A stretch of DNA of 64,000 bases from Martelella limonii. Lineage in GTDB: Bacteria > Pseudomonadota > Alphaproteobacteria > Rhizobiales > Rhizobiaceae. The stretch spans positions 62,001-126,000 of the forward strand of contig NZ_JABUOU010000002.1 of NCBI RefSeq assembly GCF_013344475.1, written 5' to 3'. Both the position numbers and the translations under genes were made by a program. Each line of letters begins with the position of its first letter. Positions within the stretch are counted from its first letter, which is position 1. A model generated the notes under the pieces. That model worked only from the letters and a program-made list of their open reading frames with translations. It searched no databases and had not been told where the DNA came from. Shown here piece by piece: positions 17,079 through 25,104 of the stretch.

Positions 17079-18572
17079 ATGAACCTTGGTATCACGATCA
17101 GCCTGACCGCCTATTTTATGCTGATGATCGGCATCGGCATTTATGCATGGCGCAAATCGACATCGAATTCCGAAGAGTACATGCTGGGCGGACGCCAGCT
17201 TTCGCCGGGCGTGGCAGCGCTTTCCGCCGGCGCATCCGACATGAGCGGCTGGCTGTTGATGGGGCTTCCCGGCGCGCTTTTCGTCTCCGGCCTGACTCAG
17301 AGCTGGATCGGCATCGGCCTCGTCATCGGCGCCTTTTTCAACTGGATCATCGTCGCGCCGCGCCTGCGCGAACAGACCGAGCGCTATGACAACAGCCTGA
17401 CGATCCCCGAGTTCCTGTCCAAGCGCTTCCCGAGCAGGGCCCTGTCGCTGCGCAGCATTTCGGCGATCGTCATCGTGGTGTTCTTCTCCGTCTACACCGC
17501 CTCCGGGCTGGTTGCCGGCGGCAAGCTGTTCGACACCGCCTTTCCGGACCTGATCCATATCGGCAATATGAGCGCCTATCAGACCGGCATCTATCTGACC
17601 CTCGGCATCGTCCTGATCTACACCATGGTCGGCGGCTTTCTGGCGGTCAGCCTCACCGACTTCGTCCAGGGCTGCATCATGATGCTGGCGCTGGTGATCA
17701 TGCCGATCGTCGTGCTCATCAAGGCCGGCGGTTTCGGCGTATCCGAAGCGCGGATGATGAGCGTCGATCCGAACTTCCTGTCGATGTTCCACGGGTTGAC
17801 CGTGATCGGCTTCCTTTCGGCGGTCGCCTGGGGGCTCGGCTATTTCGGCCAGCCCCACATCATCGTCCGCTTCATGGCCGTTCGTTCGGTTGAGGATGTC
17901 CCGCGCGCGCGCAATATCGGCATGGCGTGGATGATCATCTCGCTTGCGGGTGCTGTCGGCGTCGGCATTTTCGGGCGCTCCTATACCGTCGGCAACAATG
18001 TCAACGTCCCCGATCCGGAAACGATCTTCATCATTCTCGCCAACCAGCTCTTCATTCCGCTGATCACCGGCTTCCTGCTGGCTGCGCTTCTCGCCGCCGT
18101 GATGAGCACGATCTCGAGCCAGCTTCTGGTGGCCTCGTCCTCGCTCACCGAGGATTTCTACCGGCTGTTCCTGCGGCGCAACGCCAGCGAACGGGAAATC
18201 GTCAATATCGGCCGCCTGTTCGTTCTGGTCGTGGCGATCGTTGCCGCCGTCATCGCCCACAATCCGGATTCGGAAGTGCTCGACCTGGTGTCGCATGCCT
18301 GGGCGGGTTTCGGTGCTGCCTTCGGTCCGCTGATCATCCTGTCGCTGATGTGGCGCGGCATGTCGGGCGCGGGCGCCGTGGCTGGTCTTGTGGCCGGAGC
18401 GGTGACGGTGATCCTCTGGATTTCCTTTGGTCTCGACCAGAAATTCATGGGTGGCCCCGGCATCTACGAAATCATCCCGGGCTTCATCGTCGCCTGGCTT
18501 GCGATCTGGCTGGTGAGCCTCGCAACGCCGACAAAGGACGAATTCCGCGCCCTGCCGAGCGCCGCGAAGTAA
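17079..18572 (+). CDS. putP: sodium/proline symporter PutP
   Basis: A 497-aa integral membrane transporter of the sodium:solute symporter (SSF) family. The early segment SAGASDMSGWLLMGLPGA is the conserved first part of the Na/proline binding region, and about 13 hydrophobic segments run to the end. AYQTGIYLTLGIVLIYTMVGGF and VAWGLGYFGQPHIIVRFMAV also match PutP. It imports proline with sodium for nitrogen, carbon or osmotic needs. The ATG at 17079 follows GGAGAGG and starts MNLGITISLTAYF; an in-frame codon at 17031 adds hydrophilic residues and is rejected. A terminator follows the stop, and no putA is nearby. Confidence 0.93.
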   Translation: MNLGITISLTAYFMLMIGIGIYAWRKSTSNSEEYMLGGRQLSPGVAALSAGASDMSGWLLMGLPGALFVSGLTQSWIGIGLVIGAFFNWIIVAPRLREQTERYDNSLTIPEFLSKRFPSRALSLRSISAIVIVVFFSVYTASGLVAGGKLFDTAFPDLIHIGNMSAYQTGIYLTLGIVLIYTMVGGFLAVSLTDFVQGCIMMLALVIMPIVVLIKAGGFGVSEARMMSVDPNFLSMFHGLTVIGFLSAVAWGLGYFGQPHIIVRFMAVRSVEDVPRARNIGMAWMIISLAGAVGVGIFGRSYTVGNNVNVPDPETIFIILANQLFIPLITGFLLAALLAAVMSTISSQLLVASSSLTEDFYRLFLRRNASEREIVNIGRLFVLVVAIVAAVIAHNPDSEVLDLVSHAWAGFGAAFGPLIILSLMWRGMSGAGAVAGLVAGAVTVILWISFGLDQKFMGGPGIYEIIPGFIVAWLAIWLVSLATPTKDEFRALPSAAK

Positions 18573-18579
18573 CACGATC

Positions 18580-18607
18580 GCGGCCGCCCGGTGGGCGGCC
18601 GCTTCTC
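18580..18607 (+). terminator. stem-loop terminator after putP
   Basis: GCGGCCGCCC (18580-18589) and GGGCGGCCGC (18593-18602) form a perfect 10-bp GC stem with a 3-nt loop, starting 8 bp after the putP stop. The following TTCTCGG is a poor U-tract, so termination may be incomplete or the stem may only protect the mRNA. Confidence 0.6.
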
Positions 18608-18659
18608 GGCCCGCGCACACCGCCTTGGAATTTCAAAACCACGCTGAAGGGCTAAGTCC

Positions 18660-19055
18660 ATGAGGATCATCGAAAACCGAGATCAGGCATCCGCCGCCGG
18701 TCCTGCCGATTGGTTCACCGGCAAGGTCCGCATCGACAGCCAGTTCGCGCCGCCGGAACCGGCGAGAGCCGCTGCCGCCGTCGTCACCTTCGAGCCGGGG
18801 GCGCGCACCGCCTGGCATACCCATCCGCTCGGCCAGCGCCTTCTGGTGACAGCGGGCGAGGGCTGGGTGCAAAAGGAGGGCGGGCCGAAGATCGTTATCC
18901 GGCCCGGCGATACGGTCTGGTTCGAGCCGCACGAAAAGCACTGGCACGGCGCCACCGATAAGAAGGCCATGACCCATGTGGCGATCCAGGAGGCGGAGAA
19001 CGGCTCTCCCGTAACCTGGATGGAGCAGGTCTCCGACGCGGATTACCTGGGCTAG
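18660..19055 (+). CDS. single-domain cupin protein
   Basis: A 131-aa cupin_2 protein. Motif 1 is [21 protein letters not shown] and motif 2 includes [17 protein letters not shown], so the His residues of the metal site are present. Similar proteins are annotated as cupin, quercetinase-like or carboxymuconolactone-associated proteins, but the substrate cannot be told from sequence. It is preceded by a terminator-like stem after putP and followed by 161 bp before glyQ, so it is probably an independent transcript. Confidence 0.82.
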   Translation: MRIIENRDQASAAGPADWFTGKVRIDSQFAPPEPARAAAAVVTFEPGARTAWHTHPLGQRLLVTAGEGWVQKEGGPKIVIRPGDTVWFEPHEKHWHGATDKKAMTHVAIQEAENGSPVTWMEQVSDADYLG

Positions 19056-19216
19056 AGGATAAGCGGGCGCCCGCAATCGCGACTGTATGCGATGGGTTTC
19101 GCGGACGGGTACCTTCGGGGCCCGGTTTCGGCAACCGCGCCGATGCTCGGCTTGACCCCTTGGCGCTTCCGTGGCACTCAGCGCTGACCCTTCAATGAAG
19201 ACAAAGTCTGCTTGCC

Positions 19217-20167
19217 ATGTCCGACGCGACGCTACCGCCCCATATGCACCCGACCCGCTCCTTTCAGGGGCTTATCCTGACATTGCAGGCCTATTGGGCC
19301 GACAAGGGCTGCGCCATTCTGCAGCCCTATGACATGGAAGTGGGCGCCGGCACGCTGCACCCCTCGACCACGCTGCGCGCGCTTGGGCCGAAGCGCTGGA
19401 ACGTCGCCTATGTCCAGCCCTCGCGCCGTCCGGCCGACGGCCGCTACGGCGAGAACCCGAACCGGATGCAGCACTACTACCAGTATCAGGTGCTCCTGAA
19501 GCCCTCGCCGCCGGACCTGCAGGAGCTTTACCTCGGCTCGCTGAAGGCGATCGGGCTTGATCCGCTGCTGCATGACGTCCGCTTCGTCGAGGACGACTGG
19601 GAAAACCCGACCACCGGTTCGGCCGGTCTCGGCTGGGAATGCTGGTGCGACGGCATGGAAGTCTCGCAGTTCACCTATTTCCAGCAGGTCTGCGGCATCG
19701 AATGCGCGCCGGTCGCCGGCGAACTGACCTATGGCCTCGAACGCCTCGCCATGTATGTGCAGGGCGTCGACAAGGTCTACGACCTGAATTTCAACGGCCG
19801 CGAGGGCGATGAGAAGGTCACCTATGGCGATGTCTTCCTGCAGACCGAGCAGGAATATTCGCGCCACAATTTCGAATACGCCAACACCGAGATGCTGCAT
19901 CGCCATTTCAACGATGCCGAGGCCGAGTGCAAGGCGCTGCTTGCCGCCGGCCACCCGTCCGAGCCCGGCATGCTGCACCGCTGCGTGTTCCCGGCCTACG
20001 ACCAGTGCATCAAGGCCTCGCACCTCTTCAACCTGCTCGATGCGCGCGGCGTCGTCTCGGTCACCGAGCGCCAGAGCTACATCCTGCGCGTGCGCACACT
20101 GGCCAAAGCCTGCGGCGAGGCTTATCTTCTGACCGAAGCAGGCGGATACAAGCCAGAAGCCGCCTGA
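19217..20167 (+). CDS. glyQ: glycyl-tRNA synthetase alpha subunit
   Basis: A 316-aa alpha subunit of the bacterial alpha2beta2 glycyl-tRNA synthetase, carrying the class II catalytic core that forms glycyl-adenylate. [37 protein letters not shown] is almost invariant in the family (motif 2 region), and [22 protein letters not shown] follows. It works with GlyS, encoded 5 kb downstream at 25105. In many bacteria glyQ and glyS are adjacent; here four other genes lie between them, which is discussed in the findings. Homologues start at [17 protein letters not shown], supporting this N-terminus. Confidence 0.96.
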   Translation: MSDATLPPHMHPTRSFQGLILTLQAYWADKGCAILQPYDMEVGAGTLHPSTTLRALGPKRWNVAYVQPSRRPADGRYGENPNRMQHYYQYQVLLKPSPPDLQELYLGSLKAIGLDPLLHDVRFVEDDWENPTTGSAGLGWECWCDGMEVSQFTYFQQVCGIECAPVAGELTYGLERLAMYVQGVDKVYDLNFNGREGDEKVTYGDVFLQTEQEYSRHNFEYANTEMLHRHFNDAEAECKALLAAGHPSEPGMLHRCVFPAYDQCIKASHLFNLLDARGVVSVTERQSYILRVRTLAKACGEAYLLTEAGGYKPEAA

Positions 20168-20211
20168 CAGGTCACTGCGCGGTTTCCGCGCTCTCAAGGG
20201 GAGGCTGAAAC

Positions 20212-20772
20212 ATGCTGACACTGATCGCAATCATCGTGATCGTCGGAGCCCTGATCGGCTTCGTGGTGGCGCTTTATAACGGGTTGGTGCGCGCCCGCCA
20301 GACGGCGGAGGAGGCCTGGTCCGGCATCGATGTGCAGCTGAAGCGCCGCGCCGACCTGATCCCCAACCTCGTCGAGACGGTGAAGGGCTATGCCAGCCAC
20401 GAACGCGGCACGCTGGAAGAGGTGGTCGAGAAGCGCAACAAGGCGCAATCGGTCGCGCCAGGCAATGTCGCCGCCCGCGCCGAGGCCGAGGGCGAGCTGA
20501 CCCAGGCGCTCGGCAGGCTGTTTGCTCTTTCGGAAGCCTATCCCGACCTCAAGGCCAACCAGAACTTCGCCGACCTCCAGGCCTCGCTCGAAAAGACCGA
20601 AAGCGAGATCCAGATGGCGCGGCGCTATTACAACGGCGCTGCCCGCGACCTCAACATCAAGGTGGAGAGCTTCCCGAGCAACATCATTGCCGGCCAGTTC
20701 GGGTTCCACAAGCGCGACTATTTCGAGATCGAGGATGCGGGCGACCGCGCCGTTCCCAAGGTTTCCTTCTGA
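20212..20772 (+). CDS. LemA family protein
   Basis: A 186-aa LemA protein: an N-terminal membrane helix (MLTLIAIIVIVGALIGFVVA) then a helical domain. EEAWSGIDVQLKRRADLIPNLVETVKGYA is the family signature, and the end RRYYNGAARDLNIKVESFPSNII is typical. LemA is often encoded beside a DUF2207 membrane protein, as here, but an EPSP synthase gene is placed between them. Its role is not established; envelope stress and protein quality control have been suggested. It begins 44 bp after glyQ. Confidence 0.93.
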   Translation: MLTLIAIIVIVGALIGFVVALYNGLVRARQTAEEAWSGIDVQLKRRADLIPNLVETVKGYASHERGTLEEVVEKRNKAQSVAPGNVAARAEAEGELTQALGRLFALSEAYPDLKANQNFADLQASLEKTESEIQMARRYYNGAARDLNIKVESFPSNIIAGQFGFHKRDYFEIEDAGDRAVPKVSF

Positions 20773-20816
20773 CATATCTTCGCGCTCGCGCGCGTCCTCA
20801 ATGAAAGTGCCCCCTT

Positions 20817-22064
20817 ATGGACAAGCTCACCATCATTCCGCCCGGCCGAGCGCTTGAGGGAAAGGTCAGCCCGCCCGGATCGAAGTCGATCACCAACCGG
20901 GCGCTGCTGCTCGCAGGCCTTTCGAAAGGTGAGAGCAGGCTGACGGGCGCGCTGAAGAGCGCCGACACCAAGCACATGGCCAATGCCCTGCGGGCGATGG
21001 GCGTTTCGGTGGAGGAGCCAGACGCGACCAGCTTCGTGGTGACCGGCACAGGACGGCTCAACGCGCCCTCCGGCCCGCTGTTCCTCGGCAATGCCGGCAC
21101 GGCGACCCGGTTCCTGACGGCGGCTGCGGCAAGCGTCGACGGCACGGTGATTGTCGATGGCGACGAGCATATGCGCAAGCGTCCGATCGGCCCGCTGGTC
21201 GATGCGCTGAGGCGGCTCGGCATTTCCGCCGAGGCCCCGACCGGCTGCCCGCCGGTGACAATCGACGGCAATGGCCGGTTCGGATCGGGCCGGATCGAGA
21301 TCGATGCCGGGCTTTCGAGCCAGTATGTCTCCGCCCTGCTGATGGCTGCCCCCCTCGCTTCGGCCCCCGTCACCATTGCGCTGACCGGCACGGAAATCGG
21401 CGCGCGCGGCTATATCCAGCTGACGCTCGACGCCATGGCGGCCTTCGGCGCGAAGGCCGAGCAGGTGGACGACGCCACCTGGACGGTGATGCCAGGCGAT
21501 TATGAGGCAACCGATTTCCACATCGAGCCCGACGCTTCCGCAGCTACCTATCTCTGGGCCGCCGAAATGCTCACCGGCGGACGGATCGGCATCGGTACGG
21601 CTGCGGACAAATTCACCCAGCCGGATGCGAAGTCCCACGCCGTGATGGCGACCTTCCCGCACATGCCCGCCGAAATCGACGGCAGCCAGATGCAGGATGC
21701 CGTGCCGACGCTCGCCGTGCTTGCCGCCTTCAACGAGACCCCGGTGCGCTTTACCGGCATCGAGAACCTGCGCGTCAAGGAATGCGATCGCACCCGTGCG
21801 CTGTCGCTTGGCCTGAACGCCATCCGCGAGGGCCTTGCGGAAGAGGACGGCGACGACCTGATCGTGCACTCCGACCCCGCGCTTGCCGGCCAGCATCTGC
21901 CCGCCGACATCGACACCTTCGCCGATCACCGGATTGCCATGAGCTTCGCGCTCGCGGGCCTCAGGATTTCCGGCATCACCATTCTGGATCCGCTCTGCGT
22001 CGGCAAGACCTATCCCGGCTACTGGGATGCGCTGGCATCGCTTGGCGTCGAATACGAACACTGA
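20817..22064 (+). CDS. aroA: EPSP synthase (3-phosphoshikimate 1-carboxyvinyltransferase), class I-like copy
   Basis: A 415-aa EPSP synthase that joins shikimate-3-phosphate and phosphoenolpyruvate in the aromatic amino acid pathway. Active-site elements are intact: PPGSKSITNRALL (Lys23, Arg28), GNAGTATRFL, EHMRKRPIGPLVDAL, SSQYVSALL, DGSQMQDAVP, RVKECDR, FADHRIAMSF and CVGKTYPGYW. The pattern resembles E. coli-type (class I) enzymes rather than the rhizobial CP4 type with GNAATG. At the position of E. coli Pro101, which affects glyphosate response, there is Phe99. It lies between lemA and DUF2207, suggesting insertion; a main CP4-type aroA would be expected elsewhere but is not visible here. 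Confidence 0.88.
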   Translation: MDKLTIIPPGRALEGKVSPPGSKSITNRALLLAGLSKGESRLTGALKSADTKHMANALRAMGVSVEEPDATSFVVTGTGRLNAPSGPLFLGNAGTATRFLTAAAASVDGTVIVDGDEHMRKRPIGPLVDALRRLGISAEAPTGCPPVTIDGNGRFGSGRIEIDAGLSSQYVSALLMAAPLASAPVTIALTGTEIGARGYIQLTLDAMAAFGAKAEQVDDATWTVMPGDYEATDFHIEPDASAATYLWAAEMLTGGRIGIGTAADKFTQPDAKSHAVMATFPHMPAEIDGSQMQDAVPTLAVLAAFNETPVRFTGIENLRVKECDRTRALSLGLNAIREGLAEEDGDDLIVHSDPALAGQHLPADIDTFADHRIAMSFALAGLRISGITILDPLCVGKTYPGYWDALASLGVEYEH

Positions 22065-22076
22065 CGGAGGATCACC

Positions 22077-24347
22077 ATGGCGCACCGGACACTGTCACTC
22101 TCGCGTGAGGTAGCCATGCGGTGGGTTCCGAGGATGCACATGACCTTTGCAGCGGTACTCCCTTCAATCTTCCCCCTTGAGGGCAGGTGCGCGCTTGGTC
22201 GTCCCGCAGAGCCCCCCAGTCTTCTCGCCCCGGAGGGGAGAGATGTCGCGACAGCGACAGTGAGGGGGGAGAGCCTCGTCGCGAAAGCCCTCGCGAAACT
22301 GAAAAGCTGCTTCACCCTCACTGCCCCTTTCGGGGCATCTCTCCCGCAAGCGGGAGAGACTATCGGGTGCAAGCCTCAAGTCCGAGCATTTCCGACTTGC
22401 CTCAGCCGGGGAGATCGGAAGCCGCGCGGCATCGCGTTGCTTTTCGCAATGCTTTTCCTGGCAGCAGCACCCGTTCGCGCAGCGGAAGTGATCAACAGCT
22501 ACACCTCCGATGTCACGGTGCAGAAATCCGGCGTCTACGATGTCACCGAGACCATCGCCGTCCATGCCGAGGGCGACCAGATCCGGCGCGGCATCTACCG
22601 GGATTTCCCGCTCCGCTTCAATACCGACAGCGGGCGCACCGGGGAGGTCACATTCGACCTCAAGTCCGTCACGCTTGACGGCAGGCCGGTCGACCACCAC
22701 ACCGAGAGCATCAGGGACGGCATCCGGATCTATATCGGGTCCGCCAATGAGACGGTCTCGCCCGGCAATCATACCTATCAGCTGACCTACGAGACCGACC
22801 GGCAGGTGCGCTTCTTCGACGATCACGACGAGATCTACTGGAACGCCACCGGCAATTTCTGGGCCTTCCCCATCGAGAAAGCGACCGCCACGATCACCTT
22901 GCCGGAGGGTGTGACGCCGACGAGGACCGCGTTTTACACCGGCGCATACGGCTCGCGCGCGCAGAACGCCCGCGAAAGCGGCAGCGGCAATGTGGTGACC
23001 GTCGAAACCACCGAGCCGCTTGGACCTGAAGAGGGGCTTTCCGTTGTCATCGCCGTGCCGAAGGGCGCGATCGATGCCCCGTCGTCATCGCAGGCGGCCT
23101 CGTGGTTTTTGAGCGACTACCGCGATTACATCCTCGGCATTGCCGGGTTTCTGGTGGTGTTCGCCTATTATTTGCTGTCATGGCGCAAGGTCGGGCGCGA
23201 TCCGCCAGCAGGCGTCATGGTGCCGCGCTGGGAGCCGCCGGAAGGCCTGTCGCCAGCCCTCGTCGCCTATGTCGAGCACCAGGGTTTCGGATCGCGCCGG
23301 TTCGACGCGATCGCCGCCACCGCCATCGATCTTGCGGTCAAGGGCTACCTCGTGATCGACGAGCCGAAGAAGCGGATGACGCTGAAACGGACCGCCAAGC
23401 CATACGACCCGGCCCTTCCCGCCGGCCAGAAGGCGCTGCTGAAGGCGGTGGACGCCGCCGATGGCGTTTTCATTGTCGACAAGAAGCACAGCTCTGCGGT
23501 CTCCTCCATGGCGAGCGCCTTCACCTCGGCAATCACCAGCGAGCATCGCGGCGAATATTTCGTCACCAATACCGGCTATACGATCGGCGGTGCGGCCTTG
23601 TCCGCGTTGATGGCCTTCGTCCTTCTGATCTTCGGTGACTTCTCGCCGGACATCCTGCCGGTCCTGTTCATGTCCGTATTTGCGGCGGTGTTCATCGGCG
23701 TCGGCTCAAGCGTTCTCGCCAAGCTTTTCAGCAGGCGCGGAGATGGGATTTCGAGGGTGCTCGGAAGGGTCTTTGGCATTGCTATCGCCGGATTTGCCGT
23801 GCTGCAGGCCATCGGCGGCCTCGCTGTCACCGCAATGGGCGCGGGCCTTCGCGCCGATGACTGGGTGGTCGTCGCCGCAGTCGGCGCCATCGTCCTCGTC
23901 AATCTGATCTTCTTCTTCATCATGGGCGCGCCGACGGCGATCGGCCGCAAGAAGATGGATGAGATTGCGGGCCTGAAACAGTATCTGATGCTCGCCGAAG
24001 CCGATCGCATGAACATGCGCGGCGCTCCGGAAATGTCGCCCGAACATTTCGAAACGCTGCTGCCCTATGCGGTGGCGCTCGGCGTGGAAAAGCCCTGGTC
24101 GGCGACCTTCGACAAATGGCTTGTGGCGGCCGTTGCGGCGGGCACTGCGGGCTATTATTCGCCTTACTGGTATGCCGGCGATTTCCGCCACAACAATCTG
24201 TCCGACCAGATCGGCAACTTCTCCTCCTCCATGGCCTCGACGATGTCGTCCTCGATGCCCACCCAGAACACCTCGTCCTCCGGCTTTTCGAGCGGCGGCG
24301 GGTTTTCCGGCGGCGGTGGCGGCGGAGGCGGTGGCGGAGGCTGGTAG
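22077..24347 (+). CDS. DUF2207 membrane protein with glycine-rich tail and repeat-derived N-terminus
   Basis: A 756-codon frame. From about residue 119 it is a normal DUF2207 protein: signal peptide ([18 protein letters not shown]), extracytoplasmic domain from [17 protein letters not shown], several membrane helices, and the typical end [15 protein letters not shown]. The first 118 codons come mostly from two inverted palindromic repeats and lack a domain. The ATG at 22077 has an excellent GGAGG at 6-nt spacing; no ATG or GTG start lies close before the signal peptide, only TTG at 22437 with a poor ribosome site and ATG at 22449 inside the signal. Partner of LemA in many genomes; role unknown. 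Confidence 0.82.
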   Translation: MAHRTLSLSREVAMRWVPRMHMTFAAVLPSIFPLEGRCALGRPAEPPSLLAPEGRDVATATVRGESLVAKALAKLKSCFTLTAPFGASLPQAGETIGCKPQVRAFPTCLSRGDRKPRGIALLFAMLFLAAAPVRAAEVINSYTSDVTVQKSGVYDVTETIAVHAEGDQIRRGIYRDFPLRFNTDSGRTGEVTFDLKSVTLDGRPVDHHTESIRDGIRIYIGSANETVSPGNHTYQLTYETDRQVRFFDDHDEIYWNATGNFWAFPIEKATATITLPEGVTPTRTAFYTGAYGSRAQNARESGSGNVVTVETTEPLGPEEGLSVVIAVPKGAIDAPSSSQAASWFLSDYRDYILGIAGFLVVFAYYLLSWRKVGRDPPAGVMVPRWEPPEGLSPALVAYVEHQGFGSRRFDAIAATAIDLAVKGYLVIDEPKKRMTLKRTAKPYDPALPAGQKALLKAVDAADGVFIVDKKHSSAVSSMASAFTSAITSEHRGEYFVTNTGYTIGGAALSALMAFVLLIFGDFSPDILPVLFMSVFAAVFIGVGSSVLAKLFSRRGDGISRVLGRVFGIAIAGFAVLQAIGGLAVTAMGAGLRADDWVVVAAVGAIVLVNLIFFFIMGAPTAIGRKKMDEIAGLKQYLMLAEADRMNMRGAPEMSPEHFETLLPYAVALGVEKPWSATFDKWLVAAVAAGTAGYYSPYWYAGDFRHNNLSDQIGNFSSSMASTMSSSMPTQNTSSSGFSSGGGFSGGGGGGGGGGGW
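22224..22267 (+). repeat. rhizobial double-hairpin palindromic element, copy 1
   Basis: A GCCCC-GGA-GGGG-type stem, the linker AGAGATG, a second stem TCGC-GACA-GCGA, then CAGTGAGGG. The same skeleton recurs inverted at 22315-22358 with different but still pairing stems, indicating conservation of structure. It is inside the 5' part of the DUF2207 frame and is read through without a stop. A weaker third block, CTTCCCCCTTGAGGG, is at about 22169. Confidence 0.7.
22315..22358 (-). repeat. rhizobial double-hairpin palindromic element, copy 2 (inverted)
   Basis: Read on the minus strand this is CTCT-CCCGCTTGCGGG-AGAGATG-CCCCGAAAGGGG-CAGTGAGGG. The linker AGAGATG and the end CAGTGAGGG equal copy 1, while both stems differ and keep perfect pairing. 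The two copies face each other across about 47 bp and together form a larger inverted structure. Confidence 0.7.
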
Positions 24348-24354
24348 CGGCTGC

Positions 24355-24933
24355 TCAGTCTTTCACGCGGGTGAAAAGAATGCCGGAGGCGGTTGCCGGA
24401 TAGGTGTCGTCTGTCTCCCAGACAAGCGGCATCCGGCCGAAGACGATGCCGTTGTTATTTGCCCACACGCTGTCCTTCAGCACTGTCCCGACATCGGGAA
24501 AAGAATAGGGTGCGCAGGTGGCGCCGGCAACGTCGCGGGCGACACCCGTTTGCCAATCGCCGATGCCGCATCCGGCGGTTTCGACATTGGCATTGTAATA
24601 CGTCGTCACATCGTCTGCGAGGAGCGTATAGGTGAATGCACCAGTCTGCTGGGTAAAGTCGATCCGGTCGCCACTTTCGCTCGAGCCGGTCACGACGCCG
24701 CGATAGTCGGCGCGCACCGTCGCCTCATCGCAGTCATTACGGGCGTAGGACTGGGCCGAGGCCGAAATCACATTGCCCTCGATCGAGACCTCAGCGATCA
24801 GTCCATGGCGGCCATCCTTGCCGATTTCGATGCACGCCGTCCTGAAAATGCCCTGCGGCAGAACCGGTTCGGCGGAAACATTAGTCGCGGTGCTTGCCAT
24901 CAGGACAAGAGGCAAGAGGGAAAGTGTGAACAC
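24355..24933 (-). CDS. exported hypothetical protein
   Basis: A 192-aa protein that I do not recognise. It starts with a signal peptide (VFTLSLLPLVLMASTATNVSA) and continues with a beta-rich domain containing three Cys residues (TACIEIG, NDCDEA, TAGCGIG) plus one later (GATCAPYS), which could form disulfides in the periplasm. GTG at 24933 is chosen because GGAGG lies 7 nt upstream and the signal sequence starts there; a longer frame from 25089 has no ribosome site. It is the only minus-strand gene between glyQ and glyS and converges on DUF2207 with a 7-bp gap, so it is probably a separate acquisition. Confidence 0.68.
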   Translation of the reverse strand: MFTLSLLPLVLMASTATNVSAEPVLPQGIFRTACIEIGKDGRHGLIAEVSIEGNVISASAQSYARNDCDEATVRADYRGVVTGSSESGDRIDFTQQTGAFTYTLLADDVTTYYNANVETAGCGIGDWQTGVARDVAGATCAPYSFPDVGTVLKDSVWANNNGIVFGRMPLVWETDDTYPATASGILFTRVKD

Positions 24934-25104
24934 GGGAAAGCCTCCATTGGTATGTCCAGAATAACGGAAAATCCGGCCCGTTGCGGGCGCAAAAACGGTT
25001 CTTTTCCGGCAGCCCATCGAAAAAGAGCATTGCCGGATGACTTTTTTCGCGGAGCTTGCTAACACCGCCACACCCAAGTTCCAGATCACGATAGAAGCCG
25101 CCCG

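Noticed and set aside
16929-18620. 563-codon minus-strand frame opposite putP
   Set aside because: His/Asp/Gln-rich antisense translation of hydrophobic codons; PutP motifs are clear on the plus strand.
19056-19216. glyQ leader as a possible T-box or glycine riboswitch
   Set aside because: No T-box core or glycine aptamer elements seen; a TTGACC sequence lacks a matching -10.
22065-22436. Possible frameshift or pseudogene at the start of DUF2207
   Set aside because: The frame is open through the repeats, and the rest of the protein is intact to the glycine-rich end.
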